A DNA stretch of 64,000 bases from Muricauda sp. MAR_2010_75 (GTDB lineage: Bacteria; Bacteroidota; Bacteroidia; Flavobacteriales; Flavobacteriaceae), in the NCBI RefSeq assembly GCF_000745185.1, contig NZ_JQNJ01000001.1:4012501-4076500 (forward strand), read 5' to 3'. Every line of letters begins with the position of its first letter. Position 1 is the first letter of the stretch. The notes beneath the pieces are model-generated. The model saw only the letters and a program-made list of their open reading frames with translations, was not told where the DNA came from and did no database searches. The position numbers and the translations under genes are program-made. Positions 1-8,805 of the stretch are shown in pieces.

Positions 1-1
1 A

Positions 2-859
2 GGTGCATCCCTTTTCATAAATGGTGAACTCAGCGAAGATCAAGAAGCTCTGGAAAACGAGGTTGTTTTTGAAGGAGACCGATTAGAACAAGAATATTCC
101 GACCAACCTGGGCAATGGGGTACCATTTGGATTCGGGAAGGCAGTAGCAACAATCAAATCAACCATCTCACCTTAAAAAATGCAACCGTAGGTCTTCGGG
201 TTGAAGGAAATCAAGCGTTGAACACCCCTACCCTCACAATTCATAATAGTCAAATTTATAATAGTCAAAACCATAATGTATGGAGCACCCGTGCATACAT
301 TGATGCCGAAAATACGGTCTTGGGAAGTGCGGGAGGTTCATCCTTTTATGGGGAACTGGGAGGAAAGTGCAGCTTTACCCATTGCACTTTGGCCAATTAT
401 TGGAACAAGGGCTTTAGAAATGGTGTGGCACTTTCAATTCAAAATTTTGCGATTCTCCCTTCGGGAGATAGGTCCACGGCACCTCTGGAATATGCAGATT
501 TTGTGAACAGCATCATCTTTGGAAGTGCATCTACTGAGCTTGTTCTTCAACAAGATTTGGGTTCAGATTTTAATTTTAACTTCAGCAATTGCCTCATAAA
601 GTTCAATATAAGCGATGGTTCAGTTGACGAAAATCCGCTATATAATTTTGAAAATAGCAGTTTTTACCGTAAAATAGTCTTCAATCAGGACCCTGAGTTT
701 AAAAACCAAACAAAAAACCAACTGAACATACATGAAAACTCTGCTGCTATTGACCTTGCCGCCCCCGACGCTTCACTCACCGTTCCCACAGATATTTTAG
801 GAAACGATAGAACCCAAAATCCGGACATAGGCGCCTATGAATTCGTTACAGATAATTAG
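2..859 (+). CDS. C-terminal part of a beta-helix surface protein (choice-of-anchor Q type), 5' end outside window
   Basis: The frame is open from base 2 to the TAG at 859, so the gene begins upstream of the window; the TTG at 218 is internal. The visible 285 residues are rich in Asn, Ser and short beta-strand periodicity, as in right-handed parallel beta-helix proteins. The C-terminus has the run AIDLA...D..G..R....DIGAYE, typical of choice-of-anchor Q domains of Bacteroidetes cell-surface proteins. No catalytic motif is visible, so the substrate or partner is unknown. It is probably exported and anchored at the outer surface (inferred from the family). Confidence 0.75.
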   Translation, partial: GASLFINGELSEDQEALENEVVFEGDRLEQEYSDQPGQWGTIWIREGSSNNQINHLTLKNATVGLRVEGNQALNTPTLTIHNSQIYNSQNHNVWSTRAYIDAENTVLGSAGGSSFYGELGGKCSFTHCTLANYWNKGFRNGVALSIQNFAILPSGDRSTAPLEYADFVNSIIFGSASTELVLQQDLGSDFNFNFSNCLIKFNISDGSVDENPLYNFENSSFYRKIVFNQDPEFKNQTKNQLNIHENSAAIDLAAPDASLTVPTDILGNDRTQNPDIGAYEFVTDN

Positions 860-911
860 TATTTAACGAATTTTTAAGGAGAATTGTAGGAAAAACAACC
901 GTTTTAAGGGC

Positions 912-972
912 AAACCCCTAGTTTTTTTAAGGGAAAACTGCAATGAGTTTTTTTCGTGCGTTAGTAACTTGC
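912..972 (+). promoter_or_regulatory. Candidate activator-dependent promoter of the LytTR gene (shared motif, copy A)
   Basis: AAACCCC at 912-918, AAGG at 929-932, then exactly 32 bases to TAACTTGC at 965-972, which resembles the Bacteroidetes -7 box TAnnTTTG. No TTTG -33 box is seen 19-21 bases upstream of it. TTTTAAGG also occurs at 872-879 and 902-909, so the region holds three copies of that half-motif. The same layout occurs at 5221-5280 and, on the minus strand, at 11132-11191. The binding protein is unknown. Confidence 0.6.
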
Positions 973-988
973 AATCAGTAAATTGCAT

Positions 989-1723
989 ATGGATTACACC
1001 TACGCCATAATCGATTCCAGTGCAGCCTCCAAGCTGCAGTTGCAGCTCTACCTGCAAGAGTATGACGATTTCACCTGCGCAGGTGTGGCCACCAACGCAT
1101 CAGAAGGGTTGAACACCATTTTAAAATTTACGCCGGATTTGGTACTGATCAATCTTGGCGAAGATGGAATGGATTATTTTCAGATGGTTACGGAGTTGAA
1201 CCAGTATATGCCCTCGCTTCCTATTATTATAGGGTATTCCAAAACCAAAAAATATGCCTACAATGCCATAAAAAGTGGCTTTTTCGACTATTGGATACTT
1301 CCGCACAATGAGTTTGATGTACGCAAGACCATTATGCGGCTTCGCAAACTGCACCCAAAACATCACATGCCCTCTACCATTTGCTTAAAATCGTACAATG
1401 ATTATCGGTATTTGGACACCAAGGATATTCTCTATCTAAAATCCGATAACAACTCTACGGATTTCTATATGCGAGATGGCAATGTGGTCAGTGCCTTTAA
1501 AACCTTAAAGTCTTTTGAGGACAAACTCCCTGAGGGCTTTATAAGGGTACACCAAAGTTATATATTGAATAGCAGGTATGTATCCCGTATTAATTATGGC
1601 AAATCTATTTGCACACTCAACCATGACCGGGAAGAAGAACTTCCTTTTTCCAAAACCTATAAGGATAAGATAGACGCCTTAAAGGAAATGCTCTCCAAAA
1701 CCGCGGTAAAGGCCGTTAATTAG
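989..1723 (+). CDS. LytTR-family DNA-binding response regulator with degenerate receiver domain
   Basis: A 244-residue protein with an N-terminal receiver-like domain (about 1-120) and a C-terminal LytTR DNA-binding domain (about 135-240; note CLKSYNDYRYLDTKDILYL and FIRVHQSYILN). The phosphoacceptor position in PDLVLIN is Asn55 rather than Asp, the conserved Lys of the LxKP motif is Leu104, and only one acidic residue is seen in the first pocket (IIDSS). Phosphorylation-independent behaviour is therefore likely. The ATG at 989 is preferred over the in-frame TTG at 983. The upstream promoter carries shared motif A; two tiny lipoprotein genes follow on the same strand. A cytoplasmic transcription regulator; its targets are unknown. 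Confidence 0.85.
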   Translation: MDYTYAIIDSSAASKLQLQLYLQEYDDFTCAGVATNASEGLNTILKFTPDLVLINLGEDGMDYFQMVTELNQYMPSLPIIIGYSKTKKYAYNAIKSGFFDYWILPHNEFDVRKTIMRLRKLHPKHHMPSTICLKSYNDYRYLDTKDILYLKSDNNSTDFYMRDGNVVSAFKTLKSFEDKLPEGFIRVHQSYILNSRYVSRINYGKSICTLNHDREEELPFSKTYKDKIDALKEMLSKTAVKAVN

Positions 1724-1755
1724 CAAAATTCTAACGCTTTTCTGTAAAATTCTAG
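1724..1755 (+). promoter_or_regulatory. 11-bp direct repeat with 21-bp period ahead of the tiny lipoprotein genes
   Basis: AAAATTCTAAC at 1724-1734 and AAAATTCTAGC at 1745-1755 differ at one base and lie 21 bases apart. LytTR proteins typically bind two about 9-bp direct repeats separated by about 12 bp, so the geometry fits the product of the gene just upstream. The match to the published LytTR consensus is only partial. A -7-like TATCTTAG lies at 1816-1823. Confidence 0.35.
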
Positions 1756-1861
1756 CAGAATTGTGTCATCTGCTAAAACATTTGTTGCAACACACCCTGC
1801 TACTAGGTGGCTAAATATCTTAGCCGTACAAACCTATTTATTAAACCATAAACCTAATATT

Positions 1862-2026
1862 ATGAGAAGAGCACTAAGTATTTTCGCACTTGCACTACTA
1901 GCCGTTGGAATGTATTCTTGCGAACCTGAAACTGATGTACAAGACACCGAAGCACTTATGAAAACTATAGACCAAGAATCTACGGATGGGAAGTCTTCTA
2001 ACGGTGATACCGGACGTGACGGATAG
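1862..2026 (+). CDS. Tiny lipoprotein, 54 residues
   Basis: The start is the ATG at 1862; an in-frame TTG further upstream would extend the ORF but would bury the signal peptide. Residues 1-20 form a lipoprotein signal ending in the lipobox GMYSC (Cys20). The mature part is only about 35 residues, acidic (EPETDVQDTEALMKTIDQES), and ends in a Ser/Gly/Asp-rich tail. No domain is recognised. It is followed after 21 bases by a second tiny lipoprotein gene and preceded by the LytTR gene, so a role in that signalling island is inferred from position only. Confidence 0.7.
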   Translation: MRRALSIFALALLAVGMYSCEPETDVQDTEALMKTIDQESTDGKSSNGDTGRDG

Positions 2027-2047
2027 TATCCAAAGGACAACATAAAA

Positions 2048-2245
2048 ATGAAAAAGGTTGCTACACTTGTCTTGGTCCTTATTTTAACCAGTATGCTTTC
2101 GTGCAAAAAAGAGGAAACTGGAATAAATGCACAATCTTTGACCTATAAGGAAGGTGAAATGCACAAAAAGCTTTACTTGATGGAGAAGATTCGTAGCAAA
2201 ACCCATAAATTAAAGTCCTTTGCGGATGAAGGCAGAGAACTCTAA
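2048..2245 (+). CDS. Tiny lipoprotein, 65 residues
   Basis: The ATG at 2048 gives a 65-residue product with a lipoprotein signal whose lipobox is SMLSC (Cys19), followed by a Lys-rich, probably helical mature part (KKLYLMEKIRSKTHKLKSF). The opposite charge of the two neighbours, acidic first and basic second, is notable and might mean they interact (inference). It lies 21 bases after the first tiny lipoprotein gene and is closed by a strong terminator, so the two probably form one transcript. No family is recognised. Confidence 0.7.
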   Translation: MKKVATLVLVLILTSMLSCKKEETGINAQSLTYKEGEMHKKLYLMEKIRSKTHKLKSFADEGREL

Positions 2246-2268
2246 TTCAAAATAATTAAAATACGATC

Positions 2269-2301
2269 AGCCCCATTTCAGTCAAGATTTGGGGCTTTTT
2301 T
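2269..2301 (+). terminator. Rho-independent terminator after the tiny lipoprotein genes
   Basis: The stem AGCCCCA (2269-2275) pairs with TGGGGCT (2290-2296) and is followed by a T run to 2301. Confidence 0.85.
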
Positions 2302-2344
2302 GTTACCTTGTATTAGGAACAACTCCAATATAACCTACTAAATA

Positions 2345-4441
2345 TTGAAAAAGAGTATTCTTTTCACCCTTATTATCATTTTTTTGGGCTGTACCAAACA
2401 GTCCCAACAGCAATCGGTTGCCGTTGACCCAGAGGCTGATTTAATTGATATATGGATTTCTGCTGCGCGAGACAGTGTTCATCTTTCTATGGATGAGCGG
2501 AAGAATCTACTGCAACAGGCAAAAGATAAGGCCTTTGCCCTCGCCAATGATAGTCTTGGTATTGAAAAACTTTCCAAAATTTCCCTAGCCTACAAAAAAA
2601 TATCAGATTCCTTGGAATTCAGAAAAACCAATCAACAGGTCATGGAGTTGGCCGAAAAATCTAAAATGCATCGTGTTTTGGGAAACTCGCATTGGGATAT
2701 GGCTTATCTATTTAGTTCTTATGGAGTTTTAGATAGTGCCTTTTACCATTATCAAAAAGCACTAAAAAGTTTTGAGCAATTACCATCCGATTCAATTTCA
2801 AATTCGAATAAAGGTAGGATGCACTATCTTATGGGTCGCATTCAAGATTCTTACAAGGATTTTCTAGGTGCAGAAATCAGCATAACTTCAGCTTTACGAA
2901 TTTTTGAAGATCTAGAGGATAGTGAAAGAGTATATAATTGCTACAACATGTTGGGGATTATTGCTAGCGGTATGGACGATAGCGATAAAGCTTTGGAGTT
3001 TTTTAAAAAAGCAGGAGCCTATATTGATGAAGTTGATGAATCAGAGCAAGCGAAGTTCATACAGCAAAATCAATACAATATTGCCCATGAGCTCTCACAA
3101 AAAGGAGATTATTTGGCAGCAGAAGAGGTCTTTGACAAATTGCTCAAAAACAAAACCATAAAGGAAAAAAATCTAGAATTATATTCATTGGCCCTAACAA
3201 GTCAGGCCTATTCTATTTATAAAGGTGAACAAAATGTTGAAAAGGCCAAAACATTGATTAACCAATCCATTAAATTGAATGATAGCATTAACCACAATGT
3301 AGACCAACCCCGAGCAAAACAATACTACGCAGAACTTTTGGCCGAGCAGGGCGATACCGCAACAGCACTCCAGTACGCCAAAGAATCGCGCGCCTTGGCA
3401 CAAGAAACCTATAACAACGAACGGTTGACCGAGGTACTTCGGTTGCTCACCAAGTTGGATGGCGAGAATGCCCTGGCCTATTCCAATGCCTACTATGACC
3501 TTAGCGAGACCATACAGGAAGAAGAGCGCACCAAGCGGGACAAGTTTGCGCGCATCCGTTTGGAAACCGATCAGGTGATTCACGAAAATGAGGTGCTCTC
3601 CCGCGAAAAACAAATCTGGATGGGCACCATTTTGGGGCTTATCCTATTTGGTATGGCCATCATTATCATCCTGTTCCAATATATCAACAACAATAGGCTC
3701 AAATACAGACAAAAACAACAGGAAAGCAACCATGAGATCTATAACCTTATGCTGTCCCAACAAGGCAAATTTGAAGAGGGCAAGCAGTTGGAACAAAAAC
3801 GAATTTCGGAAGAATTGCATGATGGGATACTTGGAGAAATGCTTGGTATTAGACTTATATTAAGTGGTTTAAATGAAAGGGACGATGATGCCTCAGTAGA
3901 GCAACGTGCCGATCTGATCGAACGTCTGCGTGAAGTAGAGGAAGAAATACGGACCATTTCACATGAGCTGAACCATGCCTCTTATGAAAAATTTCATAAC
4001 TTTATTGTATCGCTGGAAGATTTGATCAGAGGTATTGAAAAGTCTTCCGGAATTGCATGTTCTTTTACGTATGACAATAAAGTGAATTGGGACAATCTCT
4101 TGGGAGACATCAAGATAAATGCCTATAGAATTGTTCAGGAATCACTCAAAAATTGTGTGAAGCATGCTCAATGTGAGCATATTGATATTGCGTTTGGAAT
4201 GAATGGCGAAAAGTTGAAGCTGACCATTTCGGACGATGGAATTGGTTTTGACACCAATAAAGGAAAACGGGGAATCGGTATTCGCAATATCATTTCAAGG
4301 GTAAAAAAAGTAAAAGGGACTTTTGCCATTGACAGTGTTAAGGGCAAGGGCACCATAATTACCGTTACTATACCCAGCACATATATTGGGTTGGAGAACA
4401 CGCCAAATGATGTAACACAAAAACAAATTTTGAACGCCTAA
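2345..4441 (+). CDS. TPR-containing sensor histidine kinase (NarL/LuxR-system type)
   Basis: The TTG at 2345 is chosen because the signal sequence starts there (KKSILF..., Cys16 in a lipobox-like FLGC). The 698-residue protein has TPR-like helical repeats over about 30-400 (presumably periplasmic), a coiled linker, one membrane segment at about 425-447, then a HisKA_3 dimerisation domain with His492 in ELHDG and a HATPase_c domain with Asn603 (N box) and the SDDGIGFD motif near 630. Such kinases autophosphorylate and pass phosphate to LuxR-type regulators; the gene 24 bases downstream encodes one. The stimulus is unknown. The leader would make the N-terminus lipidated, common in Bacteroidetes TPR kinases. 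Confidence 0.92.
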   Translation: MKKSILFTLIIIFLGCTKQSQQQSVAVDPEADLIDIWISAARDSVHLSMDERKNLLQQAKDKAFALANDSLGIEKLSKISLAYKKISDSLEFRKTNQQVMELAEKSKMHRVLGNSHWDMAYLFSSYGVLDSAFYHYQKALKSFEQLPSDSISNSNKGRMHYLMGRIQDSYKDFLGAEISITSALRIFEDLEDSERVYNCYNMLGIIASGMDDSDKALEFFKKAGAYIDEVDESEQAKFIQQNQYNIAHELSQKGDYLAAEEVFDKLLKNKTIKEKNLELYSLALTSQAYSIYKGEQNVEKAKTLINQSIKLNDSINHNVDQPRAKQYYAELLAEQGDTATALQYAKESRALAQETYNNERLTEVLRLLTKLDGENALAYSNAYYDLSETIQEEERTKRDKFARIRLETDQVIHENEVLSREKQIWMGTILGLILFGMAIIIILFQYINNNRLKYRQKQQESNHEIYNLMLSQQGKFEEGKQLEQKRISEELHDGILGEMLGIRLILSGLNERDDDASVEQRADLIERLREVEEEIRTISHELNHASYEKFHNFIVSLEDLIRGIEKSSGIACSFTYDNKVNWDNLLGDIKINAYRIVQESLKNCVKHAQCEHIDIAFGMNGEKLKLTISDDGIGFDTNKGKRGIGIRNIISRVKKVKGTFAIDSVKGKGTIITVTIPSTYIGLENTPNDVTQKQILNA

Positions 4442-4465
4442 ATCTTATAAATACACAACCAAATC

Positions 4466-5134
4466 ATGAGTACGCTTAGAATATTGGCCATAGATGACCA
4501 TGAAATGACAATGCTTGGATACAAGTTTATTCTTGAACGCATTGCTTTTGATGGCCACACCATCATTGTAGATACCGCTAATTCGTATGAATCTGGCAAA
4601 AAGCTTATTGAAAATTCAGCCAATTCCTTTAAATATGACATCCTGTTCTTGGATGTTCAACTTTTTGCCCCTAATGAAGATCAGCCTTATACAGGGGAAG
4701 ATCTGGGGATTTTGGCACGCAAAATAGTGCCCGAGAGCAAAATTGTCTATATGTCGTCCTTTAGCGACAATTATCGCATCAACAGTATTCTCAAAACAGT
4801 AGATCCTGATGGTTATTTGGTAAAAACGGACATCGACCCAAAAACGTTGGAAGATGCGGTAAAGACCATTGTGCAAAATCCACCCTACTATTCCTCAAAA
4901 GCCCTCGCCGCCATCCGTAAGAAAATGTCCAGCGACATTGATCTTGATGAAAAGGACCGGCAGATATTGTACCACCTCTCCAAAGGCACCAAAAACAAGG
5001 ATTTGGAAAAATTCATTAGACTTTCCCCTTCTTCCATAGAAAACAGAAAGCGCCATTTGAAAACCCTTTTTGGTACAGAAAACGAGAACGATCTTGCCCT
5101 TATCCTTGCGGCAAAAAATAGAGGGTTTATCTAA
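4466..5134 (+). CDS. LuxR/NarL-type response regulator
   Basis: A 222-residue protein with an intact receiver: Asp10/Asp11, phosphoacceptor Asp63 (DILFLDV), Ser97/98 and Lys120. The C-terminal about 155-222 is a LuxR-like helix-turn-helix (LDEKDRQILYHLSKGTKNKDLEKFI...SSIENRKRHLKTLF). It is the likely partner of the kinase 24 bases upstream, in one operon. Unlike the neighbouring LytTR protein, all phosphorylation residues are present. Its target promoters are unknown; the shared AAACCCC/AAGG promoter just downstream is a candidate (inference). Confidence 0.92.
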   Translation: MSTLRILAIDDHEMTMLGYKFILERIAFDGHTIIVDTANSYESGKKLIENSANSFKYDILFLDVQLFAPNEDQPYTGEDLGILARKIVPESKIVYMSSFSDNYRINSILKTVDPDGYLVKTDIDPKTLEDAVKTIVQNPPYYSSKALAAIRKKMSSDIDLDEKDRQILYHLSKGTKNKDLEKFIRLSPSSIENRKRHLKTLFGTENENDLALILAAKNRGFI

Positions 5135-5160
5135 GATTTTCCATTTTTTTTCAATTGCAG

Positions 5161-5174
5161 TACGGCTTGCCGTA
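5161..5174. other. Short perfect palindrome downstream of the response regulator
   Basis: TACGGC TT GCCGTA is a perfect inverted repeat with almost no loop. No T run follows, so it is not a convincing intrinsic terminator; it could be a weak terminator or a protein-binding site. Confidence 0.35.
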
Positions 5175-5220
5175 ATTTATATCACTTGTTTTTGAGGTAA
5201 AATCCCTACAAACAACGGGA

Positions 5221-5280
5221 AAACCCCAAAATTTTTAAGGATTTCCTCCAATCCAAAAAAAAAGAATCGTTCTAACTTTA
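5221..5280 (+). promoter_or_regulatory. Candidate activator-dependent promoter of gene 5297 (shared motif, copy B)
   Basis: AAACCCC at 5221-5227, AAGG at 5237-5240, 32 bases, then TAACTTTA at 5273-5280. Around the core this copy is nearly identical to copy C at 11132-11191: both read AAACCCC, an A/T-rich spacer of nine bases, AAGGATTTCC. The start codon is 17 bases beyond the -7-like box. Confidence 0.6.
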
Positions 5281-5296
5281 GTGGTACGAATTTATA

Positions 5297-5968
5297 ATGC
5301 TGAAAACAATGTCATCCCAAAGAAAAAATAACCCTAATTTCAACTTTAGCGGCGCAAAGATTTTTGAGGCCGTCAACGGAGTTGATGAGTTTCTCAAAAC
5401 CTTGGAAAGAGAGTTTTTTGCAGAAGCTAAAATACAGTGCAATTTTAACAGTGCGCATAATAAAGCTGATTTGATTCTTGATCTAAATTTCAATTTTGGC
5501 CTTACTGAAATTCTACGTCACTTTAATGGGGGAAATTGGGGCAATTTTGCCTATCCTCAGGAAAGTCAGGCGCACATGTCATCCTGTTTCACCAAGGCAT
5601 TGGAAAAATTAAATGCCCAGAACAGTCATTCATTGGATATCATTGAGGCCTCATTTCATTACAAGGATACCTCCATTGTTATTTCAAGAACAAGTGAGTT
5701 TAGCATTCCCAAACAAATAGGGGCCATCCTATCCAAAATAAGCCAACACTTTGTGTATTTTACCAAAGGCCTTACCGAAATGCCCTATGAAGTCTTTGTT
5801 CCCGTATATGAAGGAAAAGCACAAAATGTGTTTGAACCCAAGAAAAATCAAAGCAGCTATTTTGATTTTTGGGGTCTTTATTTTGAAGATAACATACACC
5901 ACCGGGTTATGATCTACTCCCTGCAGAACAAGGAACTCTGCCACGAAGATCTCTTTCTTCTAGAATAA
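5297..5968 (+). CDS. Protein of unknown function, 223 residues
   Basis: The ATG at 5297 (a second ATG lies four codons on) opens a soluble-looking protein with no signal peptide, membrane segment or recognised domain. It contains phenylalanine- and asparagine-rich stretches (LDLNFNFGLTEILRHFNGG) and a central ISRTSEFSIPKQIGAILSKI segment. It follows the two-component operon by about 160 bases and has its own promoter with shared motif B, so it may be co-regulated with the LytTR gene and the DUF6973-like lipoprotein. Codon use looks like that of its neighbours. Function cannot be assigned. Confidence 0.75.
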   Translation: MLKTMSSQRKNNPNFNFSGAKIFEAVNGVDEFLKTLEREFFAEAKIQCNFNSAHNKADLILDLNFNFGLTEILRHFNGGNWGNFAYPQESQAHMSSCFTKALEKLNAQNSHSLDIIEASFHYKDTSIVISRTSEFSIPKQIGAILSKISQHFVYFTKGLTEMPYEVFVPVYEGKAQNVFEPKKNQSSYFDFWGLYFEDNIHHRVMIYSLQNKELCHEDLFLLE

Positions 5969-6015
5969 AAGAATAAAGGGGCAATCCAAAAATCTTACAA
6001 CCAACAACCCAACCC

Positions 6016-7290
6016 TTACGAATTAAACAAAGGTCTAGATTTCATCAAATCTTTGACCTTTTGTTTTATTTGAGCGATTTGTGCTTCATTTTCGGGGTCT
6101 GTAATTACCCCGTCTATAAATTCCACAATGGTTTCCATATCCGCTTCCTTCAATCCCCTAGTGGTTATGGCAGGGGTTCCAAATCGTATTCCCGAAGTAA
6201 TGAATGGGGACTGATCATCAAAAGGCACCATGTTCTTATTGGCGGTAATGGCCGCTTTTTCAAGTGCTTTCTCCGCATCTTTACCTGTTATACCCTTATT
6301 TCTTAGGTCAATAAGCATCATATGGTTATCAGTTCCACCTGAAATTACTTTGTAATCTCTCGCCATAAACGCTTTGGCCATGGCCTCTGCATTTTTCTTC
6401 ACCTGAATCATATAATGCAAGTACTCATCGGAAAGCGCTTCACCAAATGCAATGGCCTTGGCCGCAATAATATGCTCCAATGGCCCCCCTTGGTTCCCTG
6501 GGAAAACAGCTAGATCCAACAAGGCCGACATTTTTCTCAGATTTCCATTTTTAAGCTTTATGCCAAACGGGTTGTCAAAATTTTCACCCATCAAAATAAG
6601 ACCTCCTCTTGGCCCACGTAGTGTTTTGTGGGTGGTTGTGGTCACAATGTGGCAATGAGGAATAGGGTCGTTCAAAATACCCTTGGCGATCAAGCCAGCG
6701 GGATGCGAAATATCCGCCACCAAAATGGCACCTACACTATCAGCTATTTCCCTAAAGCGTTTAAAATCCATATCACGGGAATAGGCGGAAGCACCCGCAA
6801 TAATCAATTTGGGTTTTTCCTTATCGGCTATCTCTTGGATTTTATCATAGTTCAGGGTCCCAGTCTCCTCATCTACCCCATAAAATACAGGTCGATACAA
6901 TTTTCCCGAAAAATTCACAGGTGAACCATGGGTCAAGTGTCCCCCGTGGGACAAATCGAACCCTAAAATGGTGTCACCGGGATTCAAACAGGCATGATAA
7001 ACAGACGCATTGGCCTGGGAACCTGAATGGGGTTGCACATTGGCATACACAGCACCGAACAATTCCTTGGCTCGGTCTATGGCAAGTTGCTCAATTTCGT
7101 CCACCACTTCACATCCACCATAATAGCGTTTTCCCGGATAACCCTCGGCATATTTATTGGTCAATACAGAACCCGCAGCCTCCATGACCTGTGGACTGGT
7201 AAAATTTTCCGAAGCTATCAGTTCAATACCTTCAATTTGTCTATCCTTTTCTTGCGCTATTAGTTCAAAAATCTTATGGTCTCTTTGCAT
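6016..7290 (-). CDS. glyA: Serine hydroxymethyltransferase
   Basis: The 424-residue product is a full-length PLP enzyme interconverting serine plus tetrahydrofolate with glycine plus 5,10-methylene-tetrahydrofolate in the cytoplasm. Motifs include [31 protein letters not shown] and the PLP-lysine motif [14 protein letters not shown] (Lys222). The ATG at 7290 is preferred over a longer in-frame start at 7332 because the family begins at this point and AAAGGCAAG sits just ahead as a ribosome-binding site. It is transcribed alone, convergent with gene 5297. Confidence 0.98.
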   Translation of the reverse strand: MQRDHKIFELIAQEKDRQIEGIELIASENFTSPQVMEAAGSVLTNKYAEGYPGKRYYGGCEVVDEIEQLAIDRAKELFGAVYANVQPHSGSQANASVYHACLNPGDTILGFDLSHGGHLTHGSPVNFSGKLYRPVFYGVDEETGTLNYDKIQEIADKEKPKLIIAGASAYSRDMDFKRFREIADSVGAILVADISHPAGLIAKGILNDPIPHCHIVTTTTHKTLRGPRGGLILMGENFDNPFGIKLKNGNLRKMSALLDLAVFPGNQGGPLEHIIAAKAIAFGEALSDEYLHYMIQVKKNAEAMAKAFMARDYKVISGGTDNHMMLIDLRNKGITGKDAEKALEKAAITANKNMVPFDDQSPFITSGIRFGTPAITTRGLKEADMETIVEFIDGVITDPENEAQIAQIKQKVKDLMKSRPLFNS

Positions 7291-7540
7291 CTTGCCTTTA
7301 ATTAAAAGAAAGGCCAAAATTACGAATTGCATATTGATTATCTGCTATAAAAAAGTCGCTCCAAAAGCATTTTATCAAACAGCAATTAACAATTTCTCGT
7401 TTCTCATTAAACCATTGAAAACGAGTTTATTTTAGGTATTTCACCGATAATATACTACCGTTCAACCTTTTTCGTTATAAAAATGTTGGTTTTTGGCACA
7501 GCAATTGAAAAACCACCCATAACCAATAAATTAAAAAACC

Positions 7541-8725
7541 ATGAAAAAAATTCTACTTATCACCGTTTTGGTTTTACTTGCCGCCTGCGGAGGGGTCAAA
7601 AAAACCCAAGAAGCACTCAACAGCGGAAACTACCAAACCGCTATGAACAAGGCTATTAAGAACTTGGCCGATAATAAGACCAAGAAGGGCAACCAAGAAT
7701 ACATTACCCTTTTGGAAGAGGCTTTTGCCAAGAACGCGGAAAGAGAGCACCAAGAAATCGCTTTTTTGCAGAATGATGGCAACCCGGCCAATTTGGAGAC
7801 CATTTACAACAAGTATTTAGGGTTGAAGAACATCCAGCAACGCATCAGGCCCTTATTGCCCCTTACCATTTATGAGGAAGGCAGGGATGCGCGATTCAAA
7901 TTTGTGAATTACGACAACCAAATTTTGAATACCAAGGATGACTTGTCCGAACATTTGTATGAAAATGCCCTAGGTCTTTTGGCTTCTGCCAAGTACAAAG
8001 CCGATTACAGAGCGGCGTATGATGATTTGAAGTATTTGCAAGACATCAATCCTGGCTATAAGGAAACCGTGGCCAAAATGGATGAGGCCTATAACAAAGG
8101 TTTGGAATTTGTGCGGGTTGAAATTGCCAATCAGACTGAGCAGATTATCCCAGAGCGATTGGAAGAGGAATTGTTGGATTTCAATGCATTTGGTATTGAT
8201 AATTTTTGGTTGCAATACCATACCAACCCCTTGTCCAATATAAAATATGATTATGCCATGAACTTGGATTTTATGGAAATCAATATTTCCCCGGAGCGTG
8301 TCAATGAAACCCAAATCATCAAGGAAAAACAAATTAAAGATGGCTGGGAATATGTTTTGGATGCCAATGGAAATGTCGCAAAGGACAGTTTGGGCAATGA
8401 CATCAAAGTAGACAAAATGCGTACCGTTACCTGTAGGTTCTTCCAATTTACCCAGAGCAAGGTTGCTCAAATTGGTGCTAAAGTTAGGTTTACGGATTTA
8501 AGAAGCGGGCAGGAAATCAATGCCTACCCCCTATCCAGTCAATTTGTATTTGAACATATATTTGCCAACTTTCAAGGCGACAAAAGAGCATTGGAAGATG
8601 ACCTTTTAATTTATTTAAATGCCCGAGAGGTTCCTTTCCCATCCAACGAACAAATGGTCTACGATGCCGGAGAAGACCTCAAAGCAAGGTTAAAGGGCAT
8701 CGTCTCACAATATCAGTTTAATTAA
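7541..8725 (+). CDS. Conserved lipoprotein of unknown function, 394 residues
   Basis: The ATG at 7541 starts a lipoprotein signal with lipobox LLAAC (Cys16), followed by a Gly-Gly-Val sequence. The first part (about 25-200) looks like helical TPR-type repeats (ALNSGNYQTAMNKAIKNLA), the second like a beta-rich domain. A structural or assembly role at the outer membrane is plausible but only inferred. The gene is monocistronic with a strong terminator immediately after the stop. No enzymatic motif is visible. Confidence 0.75.
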   Translation: MKKILLITVLVLLAACGGVKKTQEALNSGNYQTAMNKAIKNLADNKTKKGNQEYITLLEEAFAKNAEREHQEIAFLQNDGNPANLETIYNKYLGLKNIQQRIRPLLPLTIYEEGRDARFKFVNYDNQILNTKDDLSEHLYENALGLLASAKYKADYRAAYDDLKYLQDINPGYKETVAKMDEAYNKGLEFVRVEIANQTEQIIPERLEEELLDFNAFGIDNFWLQYHTNPLSNIKYDYAMNLDFMEINISPERVNETQIIKEKQIKDGWEYVLDANGNVAKDSLGNDIKVDKMRTVTCRFFQFTQSKVAQIGAKVRFTDLRSGQEINAYPLSSQFVFEHIFANFQGDKRALEDDLLIYLNAREVPFPSNEQMVYDAGEDLKARLKGIVSQYQFN

Positions 8726-8732
8726 ATGAAAG

Positions 8733-8757
8733 TCCCCGGCGGTTGCCGGGGATTTTT
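8733..8757 (+). terminator. Rho-independent terminator after the 7541 lipoprotein gene
   Basis: TCCCCGGC (8733-8740) pairs with GCCGGGGA (8745-8752) around a GGTT loop, followed by five T. Confidence 0.9.
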
Positions 8758-8805
8758 ATGAAATTTATTGTCTTCTCCATTACAACATTCTTTCAAGAAA
8801 ATGTA

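Noticed and set aside
218..859. A complete gene starting at TTG 218
   Set aside because: The frame is open to the window edge and upstream residues continue the same repeat style.
7970..8470. Minus-strand 166-codon frame inside the 7541 lipoprotein gene
   Set aside because: It is a shadow of a gene with clear signal peptide and terminator.
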